A stretch of 6,166 nt of DNA. Source: an uncultured Ruminococcus sp. (lineage in GTDB: Bacteria > Bacillota > Clostridia > Oscillospirales > Acutalibacteraceae). The stretch lies in assembly GCA_902783065.1 (NCBI GenBank), contig CACZPV010000040.1, positions 1 to 6,166 of the forward strand. Reading direction: 5' to 3'. The notes below the pieces were generated by a model. That model was not told the origin of the DNA. It saw only the letters and a list, made by a program, of their open reading frames with translations, and ran no database searches. A program made the position numbers and the translations under genes. Of the stretch, positions 1 to 6,040 are shown in pieces; positions within the stretch are counted from its first letter, which is position 1; each line of letters begins with the position of its first letter.

Positions 1-1
1 T

Positions 2-556
2 TCTGTGGAATATTATTCAAAAGATTCTATTGCAATGGGCGGCAGAACAGTTTATGACTATATGAACGGTGTTCTGCGCTACTGTCGTAAATATGCTGAT
101 AATTTCAGCGAATATGCCGAAAGTCTTTTGTTTCAGGGAGGAACAGGACTTGGTAAAACACATTTGTCCCTGTCGATCGCTCAGGAAGCAATCAATAAGG
201 GATACGGAGTGATTTATGTTTCGGCACCTAATATTTTATCACGGCTGGAAACAAAACAGTTCGGAGGACGTTCGTTCGAAAGGGTAGAGGATGAACAGCT
301 GCTGCAGGAATGTGATCTGCTGATCATTGATGATCTGGGCACGGAATTTGTTACCAAATTCACACAGGCTGCAATCTATAATATCATCAATACACGTCTT
401 AACTCGTCCAGACCGGTTATCATCAGTACCAACCTTACAACCAAGGAACTTGAAGATGTTTATGGCAGCCGTATGGTATCAAGAGTAGTCGGAATGTTAA
501 GGCGAATAGACTTTTTTGGCAGTGATGTCAGGCAGCTTAAAAGGTTAAGAAAGTAA
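2..556 (+). CDS. DnaC/DnaI-like replicative helicase loader ATPase, C-terminal part (5' end outside window)
   Basis: AAA+ ATPase of the DnaC/DnaI/IstB family; family members load the replicative DnaB-type helicase onto DNA in the cytoplasm. Counting the GTG at position 5 as residue 1, the Walker A motif GGTGLGKT is at 45-52, Walker B LLIIDDLG at about 105-112 with acidic D109 and D110, a sensor-1 Asn in IISTN at N143, and an arginine-finger-like SRMVSR segment at 155-160. The C-terminus ends in the usual GSDVR-like stretch. The reading frame is open to the left edge, and 183 residues is well short of the roughly 300-330 usual for the family. The protein is therefore almost certainly cut by the window: the GTG is an internal Val and the missing part is the N-terminal helicase-interaction region. 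An IstB-type transposition helper is possible in principle, but no transposase is seen. The family is confident; the exact role as DnaC or DnaI is inferred. Confidence 0.88.
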   Translation, partial: SVEYYSKDSIAMGGRTVYDYMNGVLRYCRKYADNFSEYAESLLFQGGTGLGKTHLSLSIAQEAINKGYGVIYVSAPNILSRLETKQFGGRSFERVEDEQLLQECDLLIIDDLGTEFVTKFTQAAIYNIINTRLNSSRPVIISTNLTTKELEDVYGSRMVSRVVGMLRRIDFFGSDVRQLKRLRK

Positions 557-563
557 GACATAT

Positions 564-608
564 GCTGCCGACAGCTTTCGTGGGCGGCAGCCCCAATATA
601 TCTATTGG
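564..608 (+). other. Two tandem hairpins after the helicase-loader gene
   Basis: Two inverted repeats follow the stop codon closely. The first has a 7-bp perfect stem GCTGCCG (564-570) with CGGCAGC (585-591) around a 14-nt loop. The second has CCAATA (593-598) with TATTGG (603-608) around a 4-nt loop. The GC-rich first hairpin could end or stabilise the upstream transcript, but no T-run follows it, so it is not a canonical intrinsic terminator. Function is unproven. Confidence 0.4.
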
Positions 609-636
609 TTAAAATGATAATAGTATTTTTTATAAT
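608..636 (+). promoter_or_regulatory. Candidate sigma-A promoter for degV
   Basis: A perfect -10 hexamer TATAAT is at 631-636, 26 nt before the degV start codon. The hexamer 17 bp upstream (GTTAAA, 608-613) matches TTGACA poorly, and a better TTGGTT at 605-610 would need a 20-bp spacer. The -10 box is good and the -35 weak, so this is tentative. The AT-rich context makes a chance -10 possible. Confidence 0.35.
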
Positions 637-662
637 GATTTGATGAGAAAGGGGATTTCAAA

Positions 663-1517
663 ATGGGTAAAGTGATCTTGACAGCAGACAGTACGTGTGA
701 TCTTACAAAGGCACTTAGCGATAGGTACCATATATCGGGATATACTCCGCTGCATATTGTATTGGGTGAAAAAAATTATGAGGACGGACTCAATATCACT
801 CCGTCTGATATTTACAAAAACTTTGAAGCAACAGGAGTTCTGCCGAAAACAGCTGCCGTCAATGTGGGTGAATATATTGACTTCTTCAAGCCATTTGTTG
901 ATGCAGGAAACAGTGTTGTTCATATAAACCTCGGCTCGGCACTTTCTTCTTCTTATCAGAATGCCCTCGCAGCAGCAGCAGAGTTGAAAAATGTATATCC
1001 GATAAATTCGTGTAATCTGTCCAGCGGATCCGGACACCTTGTGATAGAAGCAGCTAAAATGATTGAACAGGGATTTGATGCGGAAAAAATTGCAGCAAAT
1101 CTTAAAAAAATGACAGAAAAGGTTCATTCAAGTTTTGTGATTGATAAACTGGATTATCTGCGTGCAGGCGGAAGATGCTCTGCACTTGCTATGCTCGGTG
1201 CAAATCTTCTCAGAATTAAACCGTCTATTTTTGTAGATAATAAAGACGGATCAATGACAGTCGGAAAAAAATACAGAGGTAAACTTGATAATGTTTTGCT
1301 CCAGTATGTTGATGAACAGCTGGCTGCTTTTGAAAATATCAGAACAGATAAGATTTTTATTACTCATGCAGGGATAGGTGACGATCATGTAAAAGTGGTT
1401 TTTGATTATCTTAAGGCAAAAAATATTTTTGATGAGATTTTTATTACTACTGCAAGCTGCACCATATCCTCTCACTGCGGTCCGGGAACTCTGGGTATTC
1501 TTTTTATGACGGAGTAA
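663..1517 (+). CDS. DegV family fatty-acid-binding protein (FakB-like)
   Basis: DegV-fold proteins bind a long-chain fatty acid. FakB members present it to the FakA kinase, so that exogenous fatty acids enter phospholipid synthesis as acyl-phosphate. The 284 residues match the family's usual 280-290. The N-terminal DegV signature is ILTADSTCDL (5-14). The lipid-carboxylate region includes KTAAVNVGEY (62-71) and SALSSSYQNA (92-101). The LDYLRAGGR block is at 163-171 and the C-terminal signature SSHCGPGTLG at 269-278, with the conserved His271. The second residue of the usual TSQP-like motif is Ala here (T63-A64), while the Thr is kept. The ATG is preceded by a GAAAGGGG ribosome binding site with an 8-nt spacer. 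No signal peptide or membrane segment is seen. No fakA (DAK-type kinase) gene is in the window, so the ligand-delivery partner would lie elsewhere. Whether it acts as FakB in this organism is inference. Confidence 0.93.
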   Translation: MGKVILTADSTCDLTKALSDRYHISGYTPLHIVLGEKNYEDGLNITPSDIYKNFEATGVLPKTAAVNVGEYIDFFKPFVDAGNSVVHINLGSALSSSYQNALAAAAELKNVYPINSCNLSSGSGHLVIEAAKMIEQGFDAEKIAANLKKMTEKVHSSFVIDKLDYLRAGGRCSALAMLGANLLRIKPSIFVDNKDGSMTVGKKYRGKLDNVLLQYVDEQLAAFENIRTDKIFITHAGIGDDHVKVVFDYLKAKNIFDEIFITTASCTISSHCGPGTLGILFMTE

Positions 1518-1627
1518 TACCTGTGTTCGGTGTATTTTTAAGGATTGCAACTTCAGGTTATTTGTTAACAAAGTCAGAATTTTTTTGGAATCGGGACTGA
1601 GTTCCGAGATGAAGGGAGGAAAGTAAA

Positions 1628-3733
1628 ATGAATCAGGAAGTTAATGAAATGATTCTTAAAGCACTGAAAGAGCAGGGTGAACCGGTTGAACGGCGTGATC
1701 TGCTGATTTTCAGCGGTGTACTCGAAATAGAAGAATTTAATAATGCCGTTTCATATCTTGAAAAAAGAGGACAGATTATTATTAATCGTAAAAAAGTTGG
1801 TTTGCCCGAAACAATGGGCTATCTGCCGGCAACTATAGTCGGACAGGGGAGAGGTTTTTCCTTTGCTAAACCCGACAGTGAGGCGATCGAAGATGTTTTT
1901 ATTCATGAGAAATATCTGAAAGGCGCTATGCCGGGTGATACCGTTATGCTGAAAAATATTACGGCAGGAGCTAAGGGCTTTTCCGGAGAAGTTGATAAAA
2001 TTCTTGAAAAAGGAACAAGAATCGTTACCGGAACAGTGGAACGTTTAAAACTTAAAGCAGGCAGAGCCTATATTATGCCTGACAGCCTGTATTCCTGCCA
2101 TTTGAGGATTGTCAAGGGAGGCGAACTGAAAAGCCGGGACGGTGATAAAGTCAAGGCAGCGCTTTACTACGATCAGAAGGAAAAACGTGTTTATGCCCGT
2201 GTGATCAAAATATATGGAAGAGGTGACAGCGCTAAGGTCTGCGCAGATGCTATAATTGATGATTATGGTATTCCTGTGCGCTTTCCGGTTCCGGTCAAGC
2301 ATGAAGCAGCAATGAAAGCGGCTCAGCCAATTACACAGGCAGAGCTTGAAAAAAGACTTGATCTGACTGATGAACCGATTTTCACAATTGACGGAGCGGA
2401 TGCCAAGGATCTCGACGATGCTGTTTCTGTAAAGAAACTTGAAAAGGGCTGGGAACTTGGTGTGCATATTGCGGATGTTTCTCATTATGTCACCAACGGC
2501 AGCAGGCTTGACGAGGAAGCACGTTTAAGAGGCACATCTGTTTACTTTGCTGATAGAGTAATACCGATGCTGCCTGTAGAAATATCCAACGGATGCTGTT
2601 CACTGAATGCCGGAACGAAAAAACTGACTTTTTCCTGCATTATGAAGCTGAATGAAAAAGCAGAACTGGTTGATTATCGTTTTGAAAAAAGTGTGATTGT
2701 ATCTAAAGTAAGAGGTGTTTACAGCGAGGTAAATGCCATACTGGACGGCAGTGCGGATGATATGCTTAAGGAAAAATATTCTGCCGTGTACGATAGTATA
2801 TTTGCCGCGCGGGAACTTGCGGATATACTCAAAGCAAAGGCAAAACGCAGAGGAGAACTTGGTATTGAAACAACCGAACTTCGCTTTGTTCTCGATGAAC
2901 AAGGTGTATGTGTGGGCGTTTCGGAGCGTGAAAGAGGAGAAGCCGAGGAACTTATTGAGCAGTTTATGATCATGGCAAACGGTGCTGCGGCTGTGTATGC
3001 GAAAAGTGTAGGTATTCCGTTCGTTTATCGTGTGCATGAAGCTCCTGATGAGGAAAAACTGTATGCGCTTTCGGAATTGGCAGCAGCGTGCGGATTTCAG
3101 ACGAGAAGACTGAAGGAAGGCGTCAGACAGACTGATCTTGCTTCTTTGATCGAAAAGGCAAAGGAAACAAAATATTCAGGTCTTATTTCTGCACAGGTAC
3201 TCCGTACCATGGCAAAGGCAAGGTATGATCCGCGTCCCCTGGGTCATTTCGGATTATCACTGGAGGATTACTGCCACTTTACTTCTCCGATCAGACGTTA
3301 TCCCGATACTTCTGTTCATCGTATTCTTAGTGAACTTGTCAGTGGTGTACCTGTTGACAAAATTAAAAGCCGTTATGAGGAGTTTGCTGCGGAATCGGCA
3401 AAACTCTCATCTGATTTTGAGATAAGGGCAGTCAGAGCTGAGCGTGATGCTGAAAAATGCTATGCCGCTGAATATATGCGGGCACATCTGGGAGAAATAT
3501 ATCCGGGTGTTGTGTCCGGTGTGACGAATAAGGGTATTTTTGTAATGATTCCTAATGGCATTGAAGGTTTTGTGGATCTGTCGGCATTGGATGGTACTGA
3601 ATTTATCTTTGACGGAAAAACTACTACCACGGATACAAGAAGCGGTCAGAGTTACTGTATTGGTGACGAAGTAACGATTGAGGCTGCTGCTGCAAATGTG
3701 GCTTTGGGAGAAATTGATTTTATTCTGAAATAA
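1628..3733 (+). CDS. rnr: Ribonuclease R (3'-5' exoribonuclease, RNB family)
   Basis: RNase R degrades structured RNA processively from the 3' end; it works in mRNA and rRNA turnover and, in many bacteria, in tmRNA-linked quality control. The domains in order are an N-terminal winged helix (about 1-60), two cold-shock RNA-binding domains (about 65-220), the RNB catalytic domain (about 240-570) and an S1 domain (about 623-701). The catalytic aspartates D255, D261, D263 and D264 in the DGADAKDLDDA motif keep exactly the spacing of E. coli D272/D278/D280/D281. The RGTSVYF motif supplies the active-site Tyr (Y306), and the GHFGL...YCHFTSPIRRYPD block is intact. The two cold-shock domains and winged helix favour RNase R over RNase II. 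At 701 residues it is shorter than B. subtilis (about 780) or E. coli (about 810): the protein stops right after the S1 domain, without a basic tail. A strong GGGAGGA site 7 nt before the ATG fixes the start. A short hairpin, TCGGGA (1591-1596) with TTCCGA (1602-1607), lies just upstream. No secG or smpB neighbour is seen. Confidence 0.96.
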   Translation: MNQEVNEMILKALKEQGEPVERRDLLIFSGVLEIEEFNNAVSYLEKRGQIIINRKKVGLPETMGYLPATIVGQGRGFSFAKPDSEAIEDVFIHEKYLKGAMPGDTVMLKNITAGAKGFSGEVDKILEKGTRIVTGTVERLKLKAGRAYIMPDSLYSCHLRIVKGGELKSRDGDKVKAALYYDQKEKRVYARVIKIYGRGDSAKVCADAIIDDYGIPVRFPVPVKHEAAMKAAQPITQAELEKRLDLTDEPIFTIDGADAKDLDDAVSVKKLEKGWELGVHIADVSHYVTNGSRLDEEARLRGTSVYFADRVIPMLPVEISNGCCSLNAGTKKLTFSCIMKLNEKAELVDYRFEKSVIVSKVRGVYSEVNAILDGSADDMLKEKYSAVYDSIFAARELADILKAKAKRRGELGIETTELRFVLDEQGVCVGVSERERGEAEELIEQFMIMANGAAAVYAKSVGIPFVYRVHEAPDEEKLYALSELAAACGFQTRRLKEGVRQTDLASLIEKAKETKYSGLISAQVLRTMAKARYDPRPLGHFGLSLEDYCHFTSPIRRYPDTSVHRILSELVSGVPVDKIKSRYEEFAAESAKLSSDFEIRAVRAERDAEKCYAAEYMRAHLGEIYPGVVSGVTNKGIFVMIPNGIEGFVDLSALDGTEFIFDGKTTTTDTRSGQSYCIGDEVTIEAAAANVALGEIDFILK

Positions 3734-3743
3734 AACTATCCGG

Positions 3744-3779
3744 TTCATTCATACAAAGAAAATCCTGCCGCTGAATGAA
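3744..3779 (+). other. Hairpin that would cover the transglutaminase start codon
   Basis: TTCATTCA (3744-3751) and TGAATGAA (3772-3779) are perfect 8-nt inverted repeats with a 20-nt loop. The right arm contains the ATG at 3775-3777. If the hairpin forms in mRNA it would block initiation until ribosomes finishing rnr, whose stop is at 3731-3733, open it. That coupling is inference; an AT-rich 8-bp stem could also be chance. Confidence 0.35.
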
Positions 3780-4587
3780 AAAGAAGGTGTTGGTTATTAA
3801 AAGACTGAAATTCAAATATCAGCTGTCTGCTTTCTATAACAGACCGATAACGGATCACCGCTTTGTATTCCGTTTTTTACCGTGTGATAACGTGCGGCAA
3901 AAAATAGAAAATACCGATATTTTTATATCCAATTGTCACCGGTACGATATCATTACCGACAGCTTCGGAAACCGTATGATAAGCGGACATATCAATATGC
4001 AGCATGCCCGTTTTGATCTTACAATGAGCGGCAGCGCAATTACCGGAATCGATATTTACGAGGAATATACTGATTGCCCGCAGAATTATAATTTCTATCG
4101 TTTGCAGACGAATATGACACGTATGGGTAAATCACTGGCGGATCTGAGGCAATCCGTCAGATTGTCACGTTTTGGCAGCGACTATGAAAAAGCACTATAC
4201 CTGACACAAATACTGGCTGATATGCTGCAATATGCTCCGGAATTGACAAAAGTCGGAGATACGGCAGAACAGGCACTGGTGAAAGGCGGCGGCGTTTGTC
4301 AGGATTTTGCACATATAATGTTATCTCTGCTCCGGGCAGAAGGTGTAACTGCAAGATATGCGGCAGGAGTGCTTCTGGGAGAAGGCGGTTCCCATGCATG
4401 GACTGAAGCGCTGTGCTGCGGCTATTGGTATGGATTTGATCCCACAAATCGTAAGCTTGTCAATGATGAGTACATAAGAATTTCCTGCGGCAGAGATGCA
4501 GGTGATTGTTCTGTTATAAGCGGAACAATGAACGGCGGTGCTGTCCAGCAGCAAAGTGAGCTGGTGAAAGTGACAATTGCAAAATGA
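3775..4587 (+). CDS. Transglutaminase-like cysteine peptidase family protein (cytoplasmic)
   Basis: This is a bacterial transglutaminase-like protein with an N-terminal beta-sandwich region and a papain-like catalytic core. The N-terminal part (about 10-110) shows the family pattern: LKFKYQL, then a DHRFVFRFLP segment, then DSFGNRMISGHI. The core holds the triad C175 in GGVCQDFAH, H207 in GGSHAWTEA and D222 in YGFDPTNRK, so the enzyme should be competent. Relatives are annotated as transglutaminases or proteases and the substrate is unknown. There is no signal peptide or membrane helix, so it should act in the cytoplasm. It lies 41 nt after rnr and is probably co-transcribed with it. The ATG lacks a clear Shine-Dalgarno sequence (only AAAGAAAA at 3755-3762) and sits in the arm of an inverted repeat. 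Alternative in-frame starts GTG 3787 and TTG 3790 have AAGAAGG immediately before them but with too little spacing. The start is therefore less sure than the family. Confidence 0.85.
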   Translation: MKKKVLVIKRLKFKYQLSAFYNRPITDHRFVFRFLPCDNVRQKIENTDIFISNCHRYDIITDSFGNRMISGHINMQHARFDLTMSGSAITGIDIYEEYTDCPQNYNFYRLQTNMTRMGKSLADLRQSVRLSRFGSDYEKALYLTQILADMLQYAPELTKVGDTAEQALVKGGGVCQDFAHIMLSLLRAEGVTARYAAGVLLGEGGSHAWTEALCCGYWYGFDPTNRKLVNDEYIRISCGRDAGDCSVISGTMNGGAVQQQSELVKVTIAK

Positions 4588-4654
4588 GTTTTTAATTATC
4601 TCCTTTACATGAATCCCAATGTCTTTTGAAAAAATACGGGTTTTAATCTGTTCA

Positions 4655-4694
4655 GGCGGCATGTGTGCGCAGCACGCATGCCGCCGTTTCTTTT
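4655..4694 (+). terminator. Strong intrinsic terminator after the transglutaminase gene
   Basis: A 14-bp stem (4655-4668 with 4672-4685, one T·G wobble) with a 3-nt GCA loop is followed by G and then TTTCTTTT. The stem is GC-rich (GGCGGC...GCCGCC). There is no T-run on the other strand, so it works for + strand transcripts. It probably ends the degV-rnr-transglutaminase transcript and insulates the regulator that follows. Confidence 0.88.
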
Positions 4695-4698
4695 ATCA

Positions 4699-4828
4699 TA
4701 GCTGATTGTAAAAGTTAAAAATCATCTGTTTATGCGGATTTTGGTATTTACACTTTTACAGTTTTCTCCGCCTTTCAAAGCTTTTCGGGTTTTGTCGAGG
4801 TGTGCGTCCGCCTTTTTACAATCGGCTA
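4699..4828. mobile_element. MITE-like non-coding element with terminal inverted repeats (copy A)
   Basis: The ends form imperfect inverted repeats: TAGCTGATTGTAAAAG at 4699-4714, and at 4813-4828 the reverse complement TAGCCGATTGTAAAAA. They agree in 14 of 16 positions, and the two differences are wobble-compatible in RNA. The 130 bp between has no plausible gene. Both ends begin with TA, which would suit a mariner-type TA target duplication, but that is inference. The right end is repeated exactly, inverted, at 6020-6040, and an internal box (4753-4771) recurs in the second element. It could instead be a dispersed regulatory or RNA element. Confidence 0.55.
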
Positions 4829-4829
4829 T
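4809..4829 (-). repeat. 21-nt repeat, left copy (inverted relative to 6020-6040)
   Basis: Read on the minus strand this is A followed by TAGCCGATTGTAAAAAGGCG, identical in all 21 positions to 6020-6040. It forms the right end of the MITE-like element. A 21-nt perfect match within 1.3 kb is not expected by chance. Confidence 0.9.
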
Positions 4830-4902
4830 TTAATTTATCAAGTAAACATCACGATTAACAGAAATAATTAAAAATAAATCACAAAAAAGTTGAATAATTC
4901 TC

Positions 4903-4931
4903 TTGACAACGGGAGAGCAGTACGATATAAT
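4903..4931 (+). promoter_or_regulatory. Consensus sigma-A promoter of the REC-wHTH regulator
   Basis: TTGACA (4903-4908), a 17-bp spacer and TATAAT (4926-4931) match the housekeeping consensus in all 12 hexamer positions. Transcription should start near 4938, giving a short leader of about 29 nt with a GAGG ribosome binding site. The regulator therefore has a promoter of its own, separate from the upstream operon. Such a perfect promoter usually needs a repressor or gives high basal expression; no clear operator palindrome overlaps it. Confidence 0.88.
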
Positions 4932-4966
4932 CATCATAATATTTTTTTCACAAAAGAGGTGTTCTT

Positions 4967-5800
4967 ATGAAAATTGCTGTAATAGGTACTGATGAAAAAA
5001 TCAGCCGGATGTTATTATCAGAAATACAAAAATATAAGAATGTTGATTTAGAGTTTTATACAGAATTTCATGAGCAGCACAGTTTTGATATCAGGGGATA
5101 TGATGCGTTTTTTGTTTCTGTTTATAAGGGGAATGAGGAATATATTAGTACACTCAGTAAAAAAATTCATACGGGGATTAAAAAACCTGTTTTTTTGATT
5201 GGTGATCATACAAGTCAGGTATTATTTCTTTATACATATAAATGTGAAGGATTTATTCTAATGAAGAGAATGAAAGATGATATCCCATATGTTGTTAATA
5301 AACTGAGAGAACAGATTCCCAAGTCAAAAAATGTATTCATAACGACTTTTGGACGGTTTGAGGTTTTTGTGAACGGAAAGGCAGTTGCTTTTAAAAACCG
5401 AAAAGCAAGAGAACTTCTGGCACTATGTGTCGATCATAAAGGGAAATTTGTTACTATAGAGGAAGCTACGGATAAGCTTTGGCCGAACAGATTTTATGAT
5501 GAAAATGTCAAACAGCTTTATCGTAAGGCGGTTCAGTATTTGATTCGTGTTATGAACGAGTTGGGGGCGAATGACGTATTTGAAAAAATAAGAGGCGCCT
5601 GCCGGATCAATACTGATAATATTGAATGTGATTACTACCAGTTTTTAGAGGATCCCGAATATTATGCCTCACTTTTTAACGGAAATTATATGTTTGAATA
5701 TTCATGGGCAGAAAATATGATTCCGATATTGGAAAACTTACAGAAAAAAAGCCGAAAACATAATGATTACTGCAGTGATGATAACGGTTATTTGTTATGA
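4967..5800 (+). CDS. Orphan transcriptional regulator: degenerate receiver domain plus OmpR/SARP-type winged helix
   Basis: The N-terminal part (1-115) has a CheY-like pattern: MKIAVIGTDE, then YDAFFVSV where the family has YDLVFLDI, then KPVFLIGD, and a final helix. The phosphoacceptor Asp position is occupied by Ser51, so classical phosphorylation is unlikely. Residues 123-217 form an OmpR/SARP-type DNA-binding winged helix: FITTFGRFEVFVNGK, then RKARELLALC, then the long recognition-helix region VKQLYRKAVQYLIRVM and a wing near IRGACRINT. The remainder (218-277, CDYYQFLED...) resembles the start of a BTAD domain but is much shorter than the roughly 150 residues of full SARP activators. A ribosome binding site, AAAGAGGTG, ends 5 nt before the ATG. 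The gene is visibly more AT-rich than rnr and is flanked by repeats, which is compatible with acquisition. No histidine kinase is adjacent. Its targets are unknown. Confidence 0.8.
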   Translation: MKIAVIGTDEKISRMLLSEIQKYKNVDLEFYTEFHEQHSFDIRGYDAFFVSVYKGNEEYISTLSKKIHTGIKKPVFLIGDHTSQVLFLYTYKCEGFILMKRMKDDIPYVVNKLREQIPKSKNVFITTFGRFEVFVNGKAVAFKNRKARELLALCVDHKGKFVTIEEATDKLWPNRFYDENVKQLYRKAVQYLIRVMNELGANDVFEKIRGACRINTDNIECDYYQFLEDPEYYASLFNGNYMFEYSWAENMIPILENLQKKSRKHNDYCSDDNGYLL

Positions 5801-5985
5801 TTTTAAACTGAATCCGTGAAACGCAGTATTTATGATTAAATGTTTTGTTCTTTTCATTTTTTAGCTTAGTTTTTTTAGGAAGTGTGTCTTGGGGGTAATC
5901 CTTTGCTTTTAAACAAGGGGTTCTCCGGGAAAATGCGTTTTAACTGCATCGGCTCGCCGGTACGCTGTGTTTAGGATATTATTTC
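5801..5985 (+). other. Non-coding stretch after the regulator with a GC-richer, structured patch
   Basis: No gene and no canonical terminator is seen directly after the regulator stop. About 5881-5970 is near 50% GC within AT-rich surroundings. On the + strand it can fold a 9-bp hairpin (5897-5905 with 5914-5922, including two G·U pairs, 8-nt loop). A small CGGCTCGCCG hairpin lies at 5950-5959. A possible long-range pairing joins AAACGCAG (5819-5826) with CTGTGTTT (5965-5972). It may be a structured 3' UTR or a small RNA; nothing is recognised as a known RNA family. Confidence 0.35.
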
Positions 5986-6014
5986 TTTACAATTGACAGT
6001 TATGGAAGTATAAT
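5986..6014 (+). promoter_or_regulatory. Candidate promoter firing into the right-hand repeat element
   Basis: TTTACA (5986-5991, 5 of 6 to consensus), exactly 17 bp, then TATAAT (6009-6014, 6 of 6). The predicted start at about 6020-6022 coincides with the first bases of the 21-nt repeat. No gene follows within the window, so the product would be a long leader or a small RNA containing the 6042-6072 hairpin. Confidence 0.55.
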
Positions 6015-6019
6015 AATTT

Positions 6020-6040
6020 ATAGCCGATTGTAAAAAGGCG
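6020..6040 (+). repeat. 21-nt repeat, right copy (inverted relative to 4809-4829)
   Basis: This is identical over 21 nt to the reverse complement of 4809-4829. It begins the right-hand element and contains the octamer ATTGTAAA at 6027-6034. Its A-run (6032-6036) supplies, on the minus strand, the T-run of the terminator-like hairpin beside it. Confidence 0.9.

Noticed and set aside
2..556. IstB transposition helper of an insertion sequence
   Set aside because: The ATPase core is shared by both families, but no transposase or IS end is seen nearby, and the DnaC/DnaI-like sequence before Walker A fits a chromosomal helicase loader better.
630..1127. Minus-strand open frames opposite degV, rnr and the transglutaminase gene
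   Set aside because: They are Cys/Phe/His-rich shadow translations without ribosome binding sites, opposite genes with clear families.
1561..1572. Perfect 12-bp palindrome TTTGTTAACAAA upstream of rnr as an operator
   Set aside because: It is AT-rich and short, not overlapping a recognisable promoter, and only one copy is seen; chance is plausible.
1518..1627. Separate promoter and terminator between degV and rnr
   Set aside because: TTGCAA at 1545 has no -10 box at proper spacing, and the ACCTG/CAGGT pairing has a 30-nt loop and no T-run; readthrough is more likely.
4722..4778. Minus-strand small ORF starting TTG inside copy A
   Set aside because: It has about 18 codons, no ribosome binding site, and lies within repeat DNA; reading-frame conservation with copy B breaks at a 1-nt indel.
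5993..5998. A second TTGACA hexamer as the -35 box of the right-hand promoter
   Set aside because: The spacer to TATAAT at 6009 would be only 10 bp. The overlapping TTTACA at 5986 gives the correct 17 bp.
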